64,000 bases of DNA from UBA7672 sp038326205 (GTDB lineage Bacteria; Pseudomonadota; Alphaproteobacteria; Caulobacterales; Hyphomonadaceae), in NCBI GenBank assembly GCA_038326205.1, contig JBBQJV010000001.1, forward strand, positions 62,001-126,000, given 5' to 3'. How positions within the stretch are numbered: position 1 is the stretch's first letter; every line of letters begins with the position of its first letter. The notes below the pieces were generated by a model. It saw nothing but the letters and a program-made list of their open reading frames with translations, ran no database searches and had not been told where the DNA came from. The position numbers were made by a program, and so were the translations under genes. Positions 44,856-53,700 of this stretch are shown in pieces.

Positions 44856-45341
44856 TTAGGAGCCGTGCGGGTTGTCGACGCCGCCCAGTCTGTAGAGAAG
44901 CTCGGCCAGCTTCAGCGCTTCGGGATCGGCAATGCGACGCATGGCCTGCTGCATAGCCGGTCCATAGACCGCCCACATTTGCTTGCGCATGGCGAAACCC
45001 TTGTCCGTAGGTTCCAGCAGGTGGCCGCGCTTGTCTTCTTCGCAGTCGATACGCACAATCAAGCCTTCCTTTTCCATGCGATCGACCAGGCGCGACAGCT
45101 GGTAGGGGAGGATGAAAAGCGGAACAGCGAGGTCCTTTGGCCTTGTCGGCCTGCCGGCCCGTTCCAGCTCCCAAAGCACCGTGTACCACTGCAGATCGGG
45201 TAGTTTGGCTTGCTTGAGAGCCGCCGCGACATGCATCTGAACGGACTGCGAGATGCGTCCCAGCGCAATCCAGGCCCGCTGGATTGGGTCTGAAGGACTA
45301 CTCGACACAGGCTCCAGCCGTTGTTGTTGCACCGGCAACAA
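44856..45341 (-). CDS. MarR family regulator, divergent from an FMN reductase
   Basis: About 158-161 residues. The winged helix runs PTRPKDLAVPLFILPYQLSR, then LVDRMEKEGLIVRIDCEEDK, RGHLLEPTDKGFAMRKQMWA. An acidic-basic wing and C-terminal helices complete a normal MarR protein. The N-terminus is uncertain: TTG 45341, TTG 45338 and GTG 45332 are all in frame and none has an ideal ribosome site. Two inverted repeats (45324-45341 and 45354-45367) cover its start region, so self-repression and control of the divergent reductase are likely. Confidence 0.83.
   Translation of the reverse strand: MLPVQQQRLEPVSSSPSDPIQRAWIALGRISQSVQMHVAAALKQAKLPDLQWYTVLWELERAGRPTRPKDLAVPLFILPYQLSRLVDRMEKEGLIVRIDCEEDKRGHLLEPTDKGFAMRKQMWAVYGPAMQQAMRRIADPEALKLAELLYRLGGVDNPHGS
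45324..45341. promoter_or_regulatory. Inverted repeat at the MarR start, possible operator
   Basis: TTGTTGC-ACCG-GCAACAA has perfect 7-bp arms. It shares the GTTGC / GCAAC half-site with the palindrome 12 bp further on. It overlaps the MarR start codon candidates. Confidence 0.4.
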
Positions 45342-45353
45342 TGCCCCCTATAT

Positions 45354-45367
45354 GTTGCATATGCAAC
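45354..45367. promoter_or_regulatory. Perfect 14-bp palindrome, probable MarR operator
   Basis: GTTGCATATGCAAC is a perfect palindrome in the gap between the divergent MarR and FMN-reductase genes. TTGCATATGCAA-type sites are typical of MarR regulators, which often bind between themselves and the gene they control. Confidence 0.6.
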
Positions 45368-45437
45368 TAAAACCAAAAGCGCCCCTGTCGGGGAAGTAAT
45401 AATCGACCTTCTACCTCCTCGAACGAGAAAGAAACAC

Positions 45438-46001
45438 ATGATGACATTCAGAATCGCAGTTATTGTCGGCTCGCTCCGCGCCAATTCGAATTCTGGACGG
45501 CTTGCGCACGCGATAGCGTCGGAAGCGCCGAAGACACTTGCGTTCGACATCGTGCCGATCGGCGACATGCCACTCTATAACCCCGACATTGATGCGGGCT
45601 CAGCGCCGGCCGCCTGGACTGCTTTCCGCGACCGGCTGAAGGGTGCTGATGCGGTGCTTTTCGTCACGCCCGAATATAATCGCTCCGTGCCCGGCGCGTT
45701 GAAGAATGCGATCGATGTTGGATCGCGCCCATACGGTCAGAGCGCATTTGCGGGCAAGCCGGCGGCAGTGGTGTCCTCGTCGATGGGACCGATCGCGGGT
45801 TTCGGCGCGAACCATCACCTGCGCCAGTCGCTGGCCTTCCTCGACATGCCGACGCTGCAACAGCCTGAAATGTATCTCGGCTCGGTGACCGAGTGGTTCG
45901 ACGCTGACGGCAAGATCAAGAACGCCGACACGCGCGCCTTCCTTGGCAAGTTCGCGGCGAAGTTCGCCGACTGGATCGAGCAAACAGCGCCACGCAAATA
46001 G
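45438..46001 (+). CDS. NAD(P)H-dependent FMN reductase (flavodoxin-like quinone/azo reductase)
   Basis: 187 residues. Flavodoxin-like fold with the FMN phosphate loop VGSLRANSNSGRLAHA, the flavin-site PEYNRSVPGALKNAIDVGSR (20 residues) and a dimer segment GFGANHHLRQSLAFLDMPTL. This matches the ChrR/ArsH/SsuE-like NADPH-dependent reductase group, which handles quinones, azo dyes or chromate. ATG 45438 or the next ATG is the start; the frame open from 45321 crosses the operator. It is divergent from a MarR gene whose operator lies in the gap. Confidence 0.9.
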   Translation: MMTFRIAVIVGSLRANSNSGRLAHAIASEAPKTLAFDIVPIGDMPLYNPDIDAGSAPAAWTAFRDRLKGADAVLFVTPEYNRSVPGALKNAIDVGSRPYGQSAFAGKPAAVVSSSMGPIAGFGANHHLRQSLAFLDMPTLQQPEMYLGSVTEWFDADGKIKNADTRAFLGKFAAKFADWIEQTAPRK

Positions 46002-46040
46002 ATTTTTGGCGCCGCCTGAGGAGGCGGAGGTCAGACTGAT

Positions 46041-46075
46041 GGGGCCGGTTTTCCAACCGGCCCCACTTTCTTGTC
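46041..46075 (+). terminator. Rho-independent terminator after the FMN reductase gene
   Basis: GGGGCCGGTT, a TTCC loop and AACCGGCCCC form a perfect 10-bp stem, followed by ACTTTCTT. It lies about 40 bp after the FMN-reductase stop. Confidence 0.8.
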
Positions 46076-46081
46076 CGCTGT

Positions 46082-46262
46082 TCAGCTCGTCGACGCCACG
46101 GCAGCGTCCGGTGCGCGCTGCAGGACGTAGGCCTCCTGCAAAAGACTGTTCTGCTGCATGAACACCGCCAGCGAATCGTACGTCGCGGTGATGATGTTTC
46201 CGTCCTGATCGTCGGTCTTGATTTCCTTGTGTGCGATCGGCGCGAAGTCCCCTCTGTTAAGC
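46082..46262 (-). pseudogene. Possible 3' remnant of an unidentified gene
   Basis: A minus-strand frame ends at a stop at 46082-46084 and reads GNIITATYDSLAVFMQQNSL followed by LQEAYVLQRAPDAA and a short tail. This part looks like real coding sequence by composition, but the frame further upstream (to 46345) is Arg/His-rich and shadow-like, with no good start. It may be the end of a truncated gene. I cannot name the family. Confidence 0.3.
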
Positions 46263-46397
46263 TGACAATGTCTAGCTAACCGCAGAATTGGGCGGCGATG
46301 CGGCAGATTACGATACCGCAACGGGCGCTCTGCGCGCTGCTCCATTGATGGCGCTGGGGCAATTGCGAAACGTGATCTGGATTAACCGCGAGCGCGC
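46263..46397. other. Short non-coding stretch before the molybdoenzyme terminator
   Basis: No gene seen. It separates the possible gene remnant from the terminator of the oxidoreductase operon. Confidence 0.4.
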
Positions 46398-46431
46398 AAA
46401 AAAAACCCGCAGCGCCAGCAAGCGCCGCGGG
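46398..46431 (-). terminator. Rho-independent terminator of the isoquinoline oxidoreductase-type operon
   Basis: Read on the minus strand: CCCGCGGCGC, a 6-base loop and GCGCTGCGGG (one mismatch in the stem), followed directly by eight Ts. It is about 25 bp after the large-subunit stop. Confidence 0.88.
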
Positions 46432-46453
46432 GTCCTATTTGCGCGAAACGCTA

Positions 46454-48625
46454 CTAAGCCTTCGCGCCCAGTGGCAGTTTCGCATACGTCTTGCCGGTTG
46501 CGGCCAGCAGGGCGTTGGCGACGGCAGGGCCGATGGGCGGTACGCCCGGTTCGCCCACGCCGCTCGGCGCTTCGGTCGATTGCACCATGTGGACTTCCAC
46601 CTTCGGCATCTGCGCCATGCGAAGCGGCGTGTAGTCGTAGAAATTCGACTGCACGGGCGCGCCGTCCTTGAGCGTCAACGCTTCGCCGAGAATGGCGGAA
46701 AGGCCATAGCCTATGCCGCCCTCCATCTGGGCGCGCACGATGTCGGGGTTGATGACAATGCCGCAGTCGACCGCGCAGACGACGCGATCGACATGGAAGG
46801 CGCCGTCGGCATTGACCGAGACCTCAGCCACTTCAGCGACATAGGACGCGAAGCTGTGATGCACTGCAACGCCGCGAAATCTGCCAGCGGGCAGGGGTGT
46901 GCCCCAGCCGGCTTTCTCGGCGGCGAGATTCAGAACGCCAAGCAGACGCGGTTCGCTGGCAAGAAGTTCGCGGCGGTAGGCGACCGGATCTTTACCAAGT
47001 TTCTTCGCCAGCACGTCGAGGAAGTGTTCCTTGGCGTAGGCGGTGTGGGTGTGGCCCACCGAGCGCCACCAGAGAACGCTTGTCGGCGCCTTCACAAGAT
47101 GCAGGTCCACATAGATGTTCGGGATGGCGTAGGGAATGTCGAAGCCGCCTTCGATAGACGACGTGTCGACTGCACCGGGTGGCAGGAAGGGCGTGCCCTC
47201 CATGATCGACTGGATGGCCGTGGTATCGCCCCAGTATTCGATCGCACCTTTGTTTAGGCGCGCCGACATGCGGTGAACCGACATCGGGCGATATTTGCCC
47301 GAGCGGATATCATCTTCACGGGTCCACATGAATTTCAACGGCGCCCTGCCGTTGATGGCTTTAGCGATCTGGGCGGCTTCACTAACGAGATCGGCGTCCG
47401 GCGTCGCGCGCCGGCCGAACGAGCCGCCAGCCAGCATCGTTACGATCGTCACCTGCTCGGGCGTGAGGCCGAGAACAGCGCAGGCAGCGGCCTGATCGCC
47501 CGTTGGCATCTGTGATCCCGAATGGATCGTGGCGCTTGTGCCGGGCGTGTATTCGATGACGCAGTTGAGCGGCTCCATAGGAGCGTGGACGAGATAGGGG
47601 AATTCAAAGTCCGCTGTGACCACTTCTCCCGCGCCGCGCAGGGCAGAGACGCCAGCGCCTTCCTTGCGTGCTTCGTAACCCGACTTGGCGAACGTCTTCT
47701 TGTAATCGGCAAAGATGGCCTCGCTCGATCGCGTTTCGGCGTTCGTGGTTTCCCATGTGATTTTCAGGGCATCGCGGCCCTTCTTGGCGGCCCAGAAGTC
47801 GGTGGCGACGACAGCAACGCCGTTAGAGATCTGGACAACATCGGTGACGCCTTTCACGGCCTTCGCGGCGGTGTCTTCAAAGGAGGAAACCTTGCCGCCG
47901 AACTGCGGGCTACGTGCGAGCAGGCCGACCAGCGTGCCTTCGGGGTGATAATCGAGCGCGTACTGGGCTTTAGCGTGAACCTTATCCGGCGTGTCGAGAC
48001 GGCCGAAGCCTTTGGACGGGTCGCGCTCCTTGCCGATGAATTCATAGGCGCTCGCGTCCTTGTATTGCAGCGTCGCAGGATCCGGCGGGGTAATCTTCGC
48101 GGCGTCAGCCGCAAGTTCGCCATACGTTGCCGATTTGCCGCCAGCCTCGGCCTTGCCCTTCACGAGCAGGACGTCGGAAGCGTCGATGCCGAATTTCTTC
48201 GCAGCGGCCTGACGCAGCATTTCGCGCGCGCCGGCGCCGGCGGCGCGCAACTGTTGCCACGACGAGAAAATGGCAGTCGAGCCGCCGGTTCCCATCATGC
48301 CGCCGAAAGCCGGGTTGCCGTATTTGGCATTGTCGGCCGGCGAGTGTTCGAAGCGCATCTGGCTCCAGTCGGCGTCGATCTCTTCGGCCACGATTGTGGT
48401 GAGGCCCGTCGAGACGCCCTGACCGAATTCGATGTGGCGCAGGTAGACCGTGATCGTATTGTCCGATCCGACCCGTACGTAATCGCCCAGCGCAGTTTGC
48501 GTCACCGGACCGGTCGCGGCGGCGCCGCCACCTGTGCAGCCGACGGCAAAGCCGGCAGCGCCAATGCCCATGACCGTGAGAACGAGGCGGCGAGAGGGGA
48601 CGAGGAAGTTCGCTGTGTCAGCCAT
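46454..48625 (-). CDS. Molybdopterin-binding large subunit, isoquinoline 1-oxidoreductase beta type
   Basis: 723 residues of the xanthine dehydrogenase / aldehyde oxidase superfamily. The N-terminus PSRRLVLTVMGIGAAGFAVG has twin arginines and a Cys shortly after, so Tat export with possible lipid anchoring is likely, as in IorB-like enzymes. Landmarks: YLRHIEFGQGVSTGLTTIVA, MEPLNCVIEY, GGSFGRRATPD, LWWRSVGHTHTAYAKEHFLD (each 20 or fewer) and the cofactor-site GEPGVPPIGPAVANAL with its catalytic Glu. It hydroxylates a heterocycle or oxidises an aldehyde; the substrate is not readable. It is 4 bp after the 2Fe-2S subunit gene. Confidence 0.9.
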   Translation of the reverse strand: MADTANFLVPSRRLVLTVMGIGAAGFAVGCTGGGAAATGPVTQTALGDYVRVGSDNTITVYLRHIEFGQGVSTGLTTIVAEEIDADWSQMRFEHSPADNAKYGNPAFGGMMGTGGSTAIFSSWQQLRAAGAGAREMLRQAAAKKFGIDASDVLLVKGKAEAGGKSATYGELAADAAKITPPDPATLQYKDASAYEFIGKERDPSKGFGRLDTPDKVHAKAQYALDYHPEGTLVGLLARSPQFGGKVSSFEDTAAKAVKGVTDVVQISNGVAVVATDFWAAKKGRDALKITWETTNAETRSSEAIFADYKKTFAKSGYEARKEGAGVSALRGAGEVVTADFEFPYLVHAPMEPLNCVIEYTPGTSATIHSGSQMPTGDQAAACAVLGLTPEQVTIVTMLAGGSFGRRATPDADLVSEAAQIAKAINGRAPLKFMWTREDDIRSGKYRPMSVHRMSARLNKGAIEYWGDTTAIQSIMEGTPFLPPGAVDTSSIEGGFDIPYAIPNIYVDLHLVKAPTSVLWWRSVGHTHTAYAKEHFLDVLAKKLGKDPVAYRRELLASEPRLLGVLNLAAEKAGWGTPLPAGRFRGVAVHHSFASYVAEVAEVSVNADGAFHVDRVVCAVDCGIVINPDIVRAQMEGGIGYGLSAILGEALTLKDGAPVQSNFYDYTPLRMAQMPKVEVHMVQSTEAPSGVGEPGVPPIGPAVANALLAATGKTYAKLPLGAKA

Positions 48626-48629
48626 GATC

Positions 48630-49082
48630 TTACCCCATGATCTCGGACGCGCGCGCAACGGCGCCGCGGATGCGGTGATAGGTGGCGCAGCGGCAAACGT
48701 TGCCGGTCATGCCATCGGTGATCTGCTGTTCGCTCGGCTTCGGGGTGGTGGTGAGAAGCGCGGTCGCGGCTAGCATCTGGCCAGACTGGCACCAACCGCA
48801 CTGAACAACGTCCAGCTCGGCCCAGGCTTTCTGGACGGCCTGTCCGGCCGGCGTGTCGAGGCCTTCGATCGTGGTGATCTTTTTGCCGGCAAGCGATGCA
48901 GCCGGCGTTACGCAGGCGCGCGTTGGTTGCCCATCGACCAGCACGGTGCAGGCGCCGCAGGCTGCGACGCCGCAGCCGAACTTGGTGCCGGTGAGTTTCA
49001 GGTCCTCACGCAAATACCAGAGCAGGGGGCGATCTTCCTCCCCCCCGTATTCCTGGTCCTTGCCGTTGATGTTGAGCTTCAT
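48630..49082 (-). CDS. [2Fe-2S] small subunit, isoquinoline 1-oxidoreductase alpha type
   Basis: 150 residues. A plant-type ferredoxin domain with KFGCGVAACGACTVLVDG and a fourth Cys in RACVTP, then the helical second-cluster domain with VVQCGWCQSGQM and GNVCRCATYHRIR. It passes electrons from the molybdenum subunit encoded 4 bp downstream. No FAD subunit gene is present, consistent with IorAB-type two-subunit enzymes that use a membrane cytochrome. GGAGG precedes the ATG at good spacing. Confidence 0.94.
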   Translation of the reverse strand: MKLNINGKDQEYGGEEDRPLLWYLREDLKLTGTKFGCGVAACGACTVLVDGQPTRACVTPAASLAGKKITTIEGLDTPAGQAVQKAWAELDVVQCGWCQSGQMLAATALLTTTPKPSEQQITDGMTGNVCRCATYHRIRGAVARASEIMG

Positions 49083-49259
49083 GGCAACCCTCCGCCGTCG
49101 GCCGTGTGTTGAATGTGATTACGCTAGCGCACGTCCCGGCGCGCAGGCATCATGTGAGCACTTGCTCACGCGCACGCAAGCGCCGTCACGGCTTGTAGCT
49201 TAATTTGTTGCGGAATAGCGATATGCACGCCCGACGATAGCGAAGAGCGCAGGTAGCAC

Positions 49260-50063
49260 CTAGTGAACGGTGTTGTTGTCGCTGCCTTTGTCTTTCCGCT
49301 TGCGCGACAACAGATTGAGACTCTCGACAAAGGCCGAGAATGCCATTGCCGCATAGACATATCCCTTTGGCACGTGGATGCCGAAACCGTCGGCGATCAG
49401 CACCATGCCGATCATTAGCAGGAAGCCGAGCGCCAGCATGACCACTGACGGGTTAGCGTTGATAAAGCGCGCCAGAGGTCCGGATGCGATAAGCATGACT
49501 GTCACAGCAGTAATGACGGCGATGAACATGATGGCCACGTGATCGGTCATCCCGACAGCTGTCAGAATGGAGTCGATCGAGAAAACGATATCGAGCAGGA
49601 TGATCTGCACGATAGCGGCGCCAAAATTCACGACGGCGCGGCCCGCTACTGGAGTTGCTTGCGTGTGATCCGTATCCGGGTCCATTGTGTGGTGGATTTC
49701 GGAAGTGGCCTTCCAGACGAGGAACAGGCCGCCTGCGACCAGGATGATATCCCGCCACGAGAAGGCGGTTTCGAATGTGGGCTCGCCATGCTCGCCCAGC
49801 GGACCGACGATGCCGAGGTCGATCACGGGCTGGACGAGGCCGACAATCCACGCGATCGAACCCAGAAGGGCCAGACGCATGATCAGGGCAAGCGCAATCC
49901 CGATCGTGCGCGCCTTGGCGCGCTTTTCTTCCGGCAGCTTGTTCGTAAGAATCGAGATGAAAATCAGGTTGTCGATGCCAAGCACGATCTCCATCACGAT
50001 AAGCGAGATCAGCGCGGCCCACGCCGCCGGATCGGTCATAAGCGGCGTCAGGTCGAAATCCAT
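49260..50063 (-). CDS. TerC family integral membrane protein
   Basis: 267 residues with seven or more helices. TerC landmarks: VMEIVLGIDNLIFISILTNK (20 residues, with the conserved Asp), LPEEKRAKARTIGIALALIM, then IILLDIVFSIDSILTAVGMT with the second conserved Asp, and the end ESLNLLSRKRKDK. Members of this group are thought to export metals such as Mn(II) or act in metalation of exported proteins. The local substrate is unknown. It stands alone. Confidence 0.92.
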   Translation of the reverse strand: MDFDLTPLMTDPAAWAALISLIVMEIVLGIDNLIFISILTNKLPEEKRAKARTIGIALALIMRLALLGSIAWIVGLVQPVIDLGIVGPLGEHGEPTFETAFSWRDIILVAGGLFLVWKATSEIHHTMDPDTDHTQATPVAGRAVVNFGAAIVQIILLDIVFSIDSILTAVGMTDHVAIMFIAVITAVTVMLIASGPLARFINANPSVVMLALGFLLMIGMVLIADGFGIHVPKGYVYAAMAFSAFVESLNLLSRKRKDKGSDNNTVH

Positions 50064-50159
50064 GAGGGGACAGAGCTCCAGCGGCCCAGAACCGGGCTTG
50101 GTTCACTACTTAGTGTGATTGCGGCGCCACGTTAAGTGGAAAGCGGGGCGTAAAGCGAA

Positions 50160-50690
50160 TTACGCGAGACGAAGTCGCATGATGAATTCGTCATCCATCG
50201 TGTCGCCGACCTTGAACTTGTAAGAGCCGACCTTCTCGAAACCCCTGCTTTCATAAAGCGCGATAGCGCGTTCGTTGGACTGCCAGACGCCGAGGAAGAG
50301 GTTCTTTGCGCCGCGCTGCCGCGCACGCTCGATCGCCCATGCCAGCAGGATGCGGCCGGCGCCAACACCCTGACGCGCCTCGTAGACATAGACGCGATGG
50401 AGTTCGAGGGCGGGCTCGGGGCCAGTGTCCATCGGCAGCTTGCATGGACCGATCATGCAGTAGGCGGCCATCTTCTTTCCGGAATAGGCGATGCGAACCT
50501 CGACGTCCGGATCGCCGAGATCGGCCTGCATCTTCGGGATTGAATAGGTGTCATCCAGAAACTGGCGCAGGTCGCCCGGCGGATAGAGATCGCCAAAGGT
50601 TTCTGCGAAAGTCTCGCGGCCGATCTCGGCGAGACCTTCGGCGTCCTTCGGCTGGGCGTCGCGGAAGGTCAGATCGCGTTCCAAGTTCAC
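50160..50690 (-). CDS. GNAT family N-acetyltransferase
   Basis: 176 residues. The acetyl-CoA pyrophosphate loop is in RVYVYEARQGVGAGRILLAW (20 residues; Arg/Gln-x-x-Gly-x-Gly). The end matches the family with LGVWQSNERAIALYESRGFE and then KVGSYKFKVGD. The N-terminus (DAEGLAEIGRETFAETFGDL) is like that of small-molecule acetyltransferases. Substrate unknown. It lies 26 bp after the NAD-GDH stop on the same strand and could be co-transcribed with it. Confidence 0.88.
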   Translation of the reverse strand: MNLERDLTFRDAQPKDAEGLAEIGRETFAETFGDLYPPGDLRQFLDDTYSIPKMQADLGDPDVEVRIAYSGKKMAAYCMIGPCKLPMDTGPEPALELHRVYVYEARQGVGAGRILLAWAIERARQRGAKNLFLGVWQSNERAIALYESRGFEKVGSYKFKVGDTMDDEFIMRLRLA

Positions 50691-50716
50691 TCCACTGTTG
50701 GCTCAGGCCGTTCAGT

Positions 50717-53700
50717 TCAGCTTGAGGCTTCGTTGTGGCAAGCATAGACGAACTCTCGTACGGCGTCGCCCAGCAGGACCAATTTTGCAAGCGACCACCC
50801 ACCTTGCAGATCAAATGCTCGCATCGGTTGCATAAGGCGGTCGGCAAGACCCTGTCTGGGCGCGACCCAGGCTTCAACCAGCCCGCGAGCAATGTCCCGG
50901 TCGATGCCGGATGGGGAGGCCTTGGTGGCCTGAGCATGCCGGATCGCGGCAATGGCAAGTTCACTCTGCTGGCGGGGCAGGTCGTCTGCAACGCGCTGCA
51001 ATGCCAGCCTGTCCCAGTGGTCACGTGGTTCCAGATCGCGCGCCGCCGACCGCATGCGATCAAGGCCAAGTTGCTCGCCGACCTGGTGCTGCACGAACAA
51101 CACGGCTTCGAACGGCCATTTCGTCTGGGCCGAGATCTCCAGGGTCTCGCGAGCCGAGGCGAGGGCGCGCACCAGCGCCACATCGTGGGCGATCTCGGCC
51201 GGCGCGCCCGCCTTGCAATAGAGGTCCGCGCGCGCCTGTACCCGCCCCATGACAAGGGGGGAAAGGGCCGCAGGGAGCAGGGCCCGAATCGCCGCGATGG
51301 CGTCGCGATTGCGCTCGACAACCCGAACGATGGATCCGGAGCGCAGCAACTCAGAATCGAAGACATAACTTCCGGCCAGCAGGCGCAGGTTTGCCGCCGT
51401 TTCCACCATCATCATAGTCTGTGCTTCGGCTGGCGCGTTGCCGTCGAGCGCGTGAATGCGATCGACCAGATCGTCAATGTGGAAGGTGGTGAAGGCTGCC
51501 TCGAAGGCTTGCGAGATGCGCCCGATATCGACGCCTTCGGCGTCACATTTCTGTATTGCAAAGGTCGGGCCGGTGAGGTTGACGATGCGGTTCGACAGCA
51601 TGGTTGCAATGATCTCGCGGTGCAGCCGGTGGTGTCTGCGCGCGTCGCCATATATCGCAAGCTCATCCGGGAAATAGTCAATGAGCAGAGCCTCAAACGC
51701 TGGATCATCAGGCGCCTGAGAGTCGATCAGCGACGCAAACAAATCCAGCTTGGCATAGGCCATGATGACGGCCAGTTCTGGCCGCGTGAGGCCGGCGTGT
51801 TGATCGCGAAGCTCGCGGAAGGCATCCATCGCAGGCAGCCCCTCGACGGTGCGGTCGAGCTTGCCCTGCTTCTCCAGGGTTTCGATCAGGCTTTCGTGGC
51901 TGTCGAGATCAGCGGCGGCCGTCGCCTGCATTACGGACAACGCGCCGGTCTGGTCGTAATTGCTGCGCAGGACCAGGTGGCCGACCTCGTCCGTCATGCG
52001 GGCAAGAAGGGCGTTGCGGTCTTCCGACTTCAGCGCCTTTTCACGGATGGCTTCGGCTGTCAGGATTTTGATATTCACTTCGTGGTCAGACGAATCGACA
52101 CCAGCGGAATTGTCGATGGCGTCGGTATTGATGCGGCCACCCGCACGCGCGAATTCGATCCGGCCAGCCTGTGTGACCCCGAGATTGGCCCCTTCCGCGA
52201 TGACCTTTGCGCGCAAGTCCTTGGCGTTGACACGCAGCGCATCGTTCGCCTTGTCGCCCACGTCTGCATGAGACTGCGTCGACGCCTTGATGTAGGTGCC
52301 GATGCCTCCAAACCAGAGCAGGTCGATGTCGGATGAAAGCAGTGCGTGCATCAGCACGTCCGGCGTCACGGCGTCTTCGGCGAGGCCCGTCATCGCCTTG
52401 ATCTCGGGGCTCAACGGGATCGATTTGGCCGAGCGCTCGAATATGCCGCCGCCTTGCGAGATGAGCGACGGATCATAGTCGGCCCATGACGAGCGCGGCA
52501 GGTTGAACATGCGCTGGCGCTCGTTGAACGATGTTTCCAGGTTCACCGGGTTAGGGTCGATGAAGATGTGCCGGTGATCGAACGCCGCGCGCAGGCTGAT
52601 GAATTTCGAGAGCAGCATGCCATTGCCGAAAACATCGCCCGACATGTCGCCGATGCCGATCACGGAGAAGGGTTCGCTCTGCGTATCGCGGCCCATCTCG
52701 CGGAAGTGGCGCTTGACCGCCTCCCACGCGCCGCGCGCCGTGATGCCCATCTTCTTGTGGTCGTAGCCGGCAGAACCGCCCGACGCGAATGCATCGCCCA
52801 GCCAGAAATTATTGTCTGCCGACAAGCCGTTCGCGATATCGGAGAAGGTTGCTGTGCCCTTGTCCGCCGCCACGACGAGATACGGGTCTTCACCGTCCCA
52901 GGGGACGACACCGGGCGGATGCACAGTCTCGCCATCAACAATGTTGTCGGTGATCTGCAGCAGCGCACCGACAAACGTCTTGTAGGCCGCGATGCCTGCC
53001 GCCTGGATTTCCTCGCGTGTGCCCTTGGCCGGCAGGTTCTTGGGGAAGAAGCCGCCTTTCGATCCCACCGGTACGATCACCGCATTCTTTACCTGCTGTG
53101 CTTTCACAAGCCCCAGCACTTCGGCGCGGAAATCATCGCGCCGGTCCGACCAGCGCAATCCGCCGCGAGCGACCGGGCCGAAGCGAAGATGCACGCCTTC
53201 CACGTCGGGCGACCAGACGAAAATCTCCCGATAGGGGCGCGGCGCAGGCAGGGGGTCCGCTTCCCGGCTTGCGATCTTCACGGCGATATGGCGACAGGGT
53301 TTCCCGTCTGCATCCAGCAGATAGTAGTTCGTCCGTTGAAGTGAATTCACCAGCGACAGCAGCCTGCGCAAGGCGCGGTCTGCGTCCAGTGTGGCTACCG
53401 TTTCGAGTTGTTTCTCAATCGTTGCGATGACAGGCGAGGCAGCTGCCCGTCTGGCAGAAATATCGCTTGTTGAGGCAGGGTCGAACTTGATCGCGAACAG
53501 CTTCAGCAGGTTGTTCGAAATTTCAGGGTGTTCTGCCAACGCGCGAACCTGCACCTGCTCGGATGGATCAAGACCGGACTGGCTGCGATATCGGCAAAGG
53601 GTGCGGAGCAGGGCGGCCGAACGCCAGTCTGTTCCCAGCGCCATGACAAGGCCATTGAAACGGTCGTTCTCCGTGTCGCGCGCCCAGATAGCTTCAAAGG

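Noticed and set aside
47522..48640. 372-codon plus-strand frame opposite the molybdoenzyme subunit
   Set aside because: Antisense shadow of a well-supported gene.
50064..50159. Manganese riboswitch (yybP-ykoY) upstream of the TerC gene
   Set aside because: TerC genes often carry one, but I cannot find the conserved core in this leader by eye.
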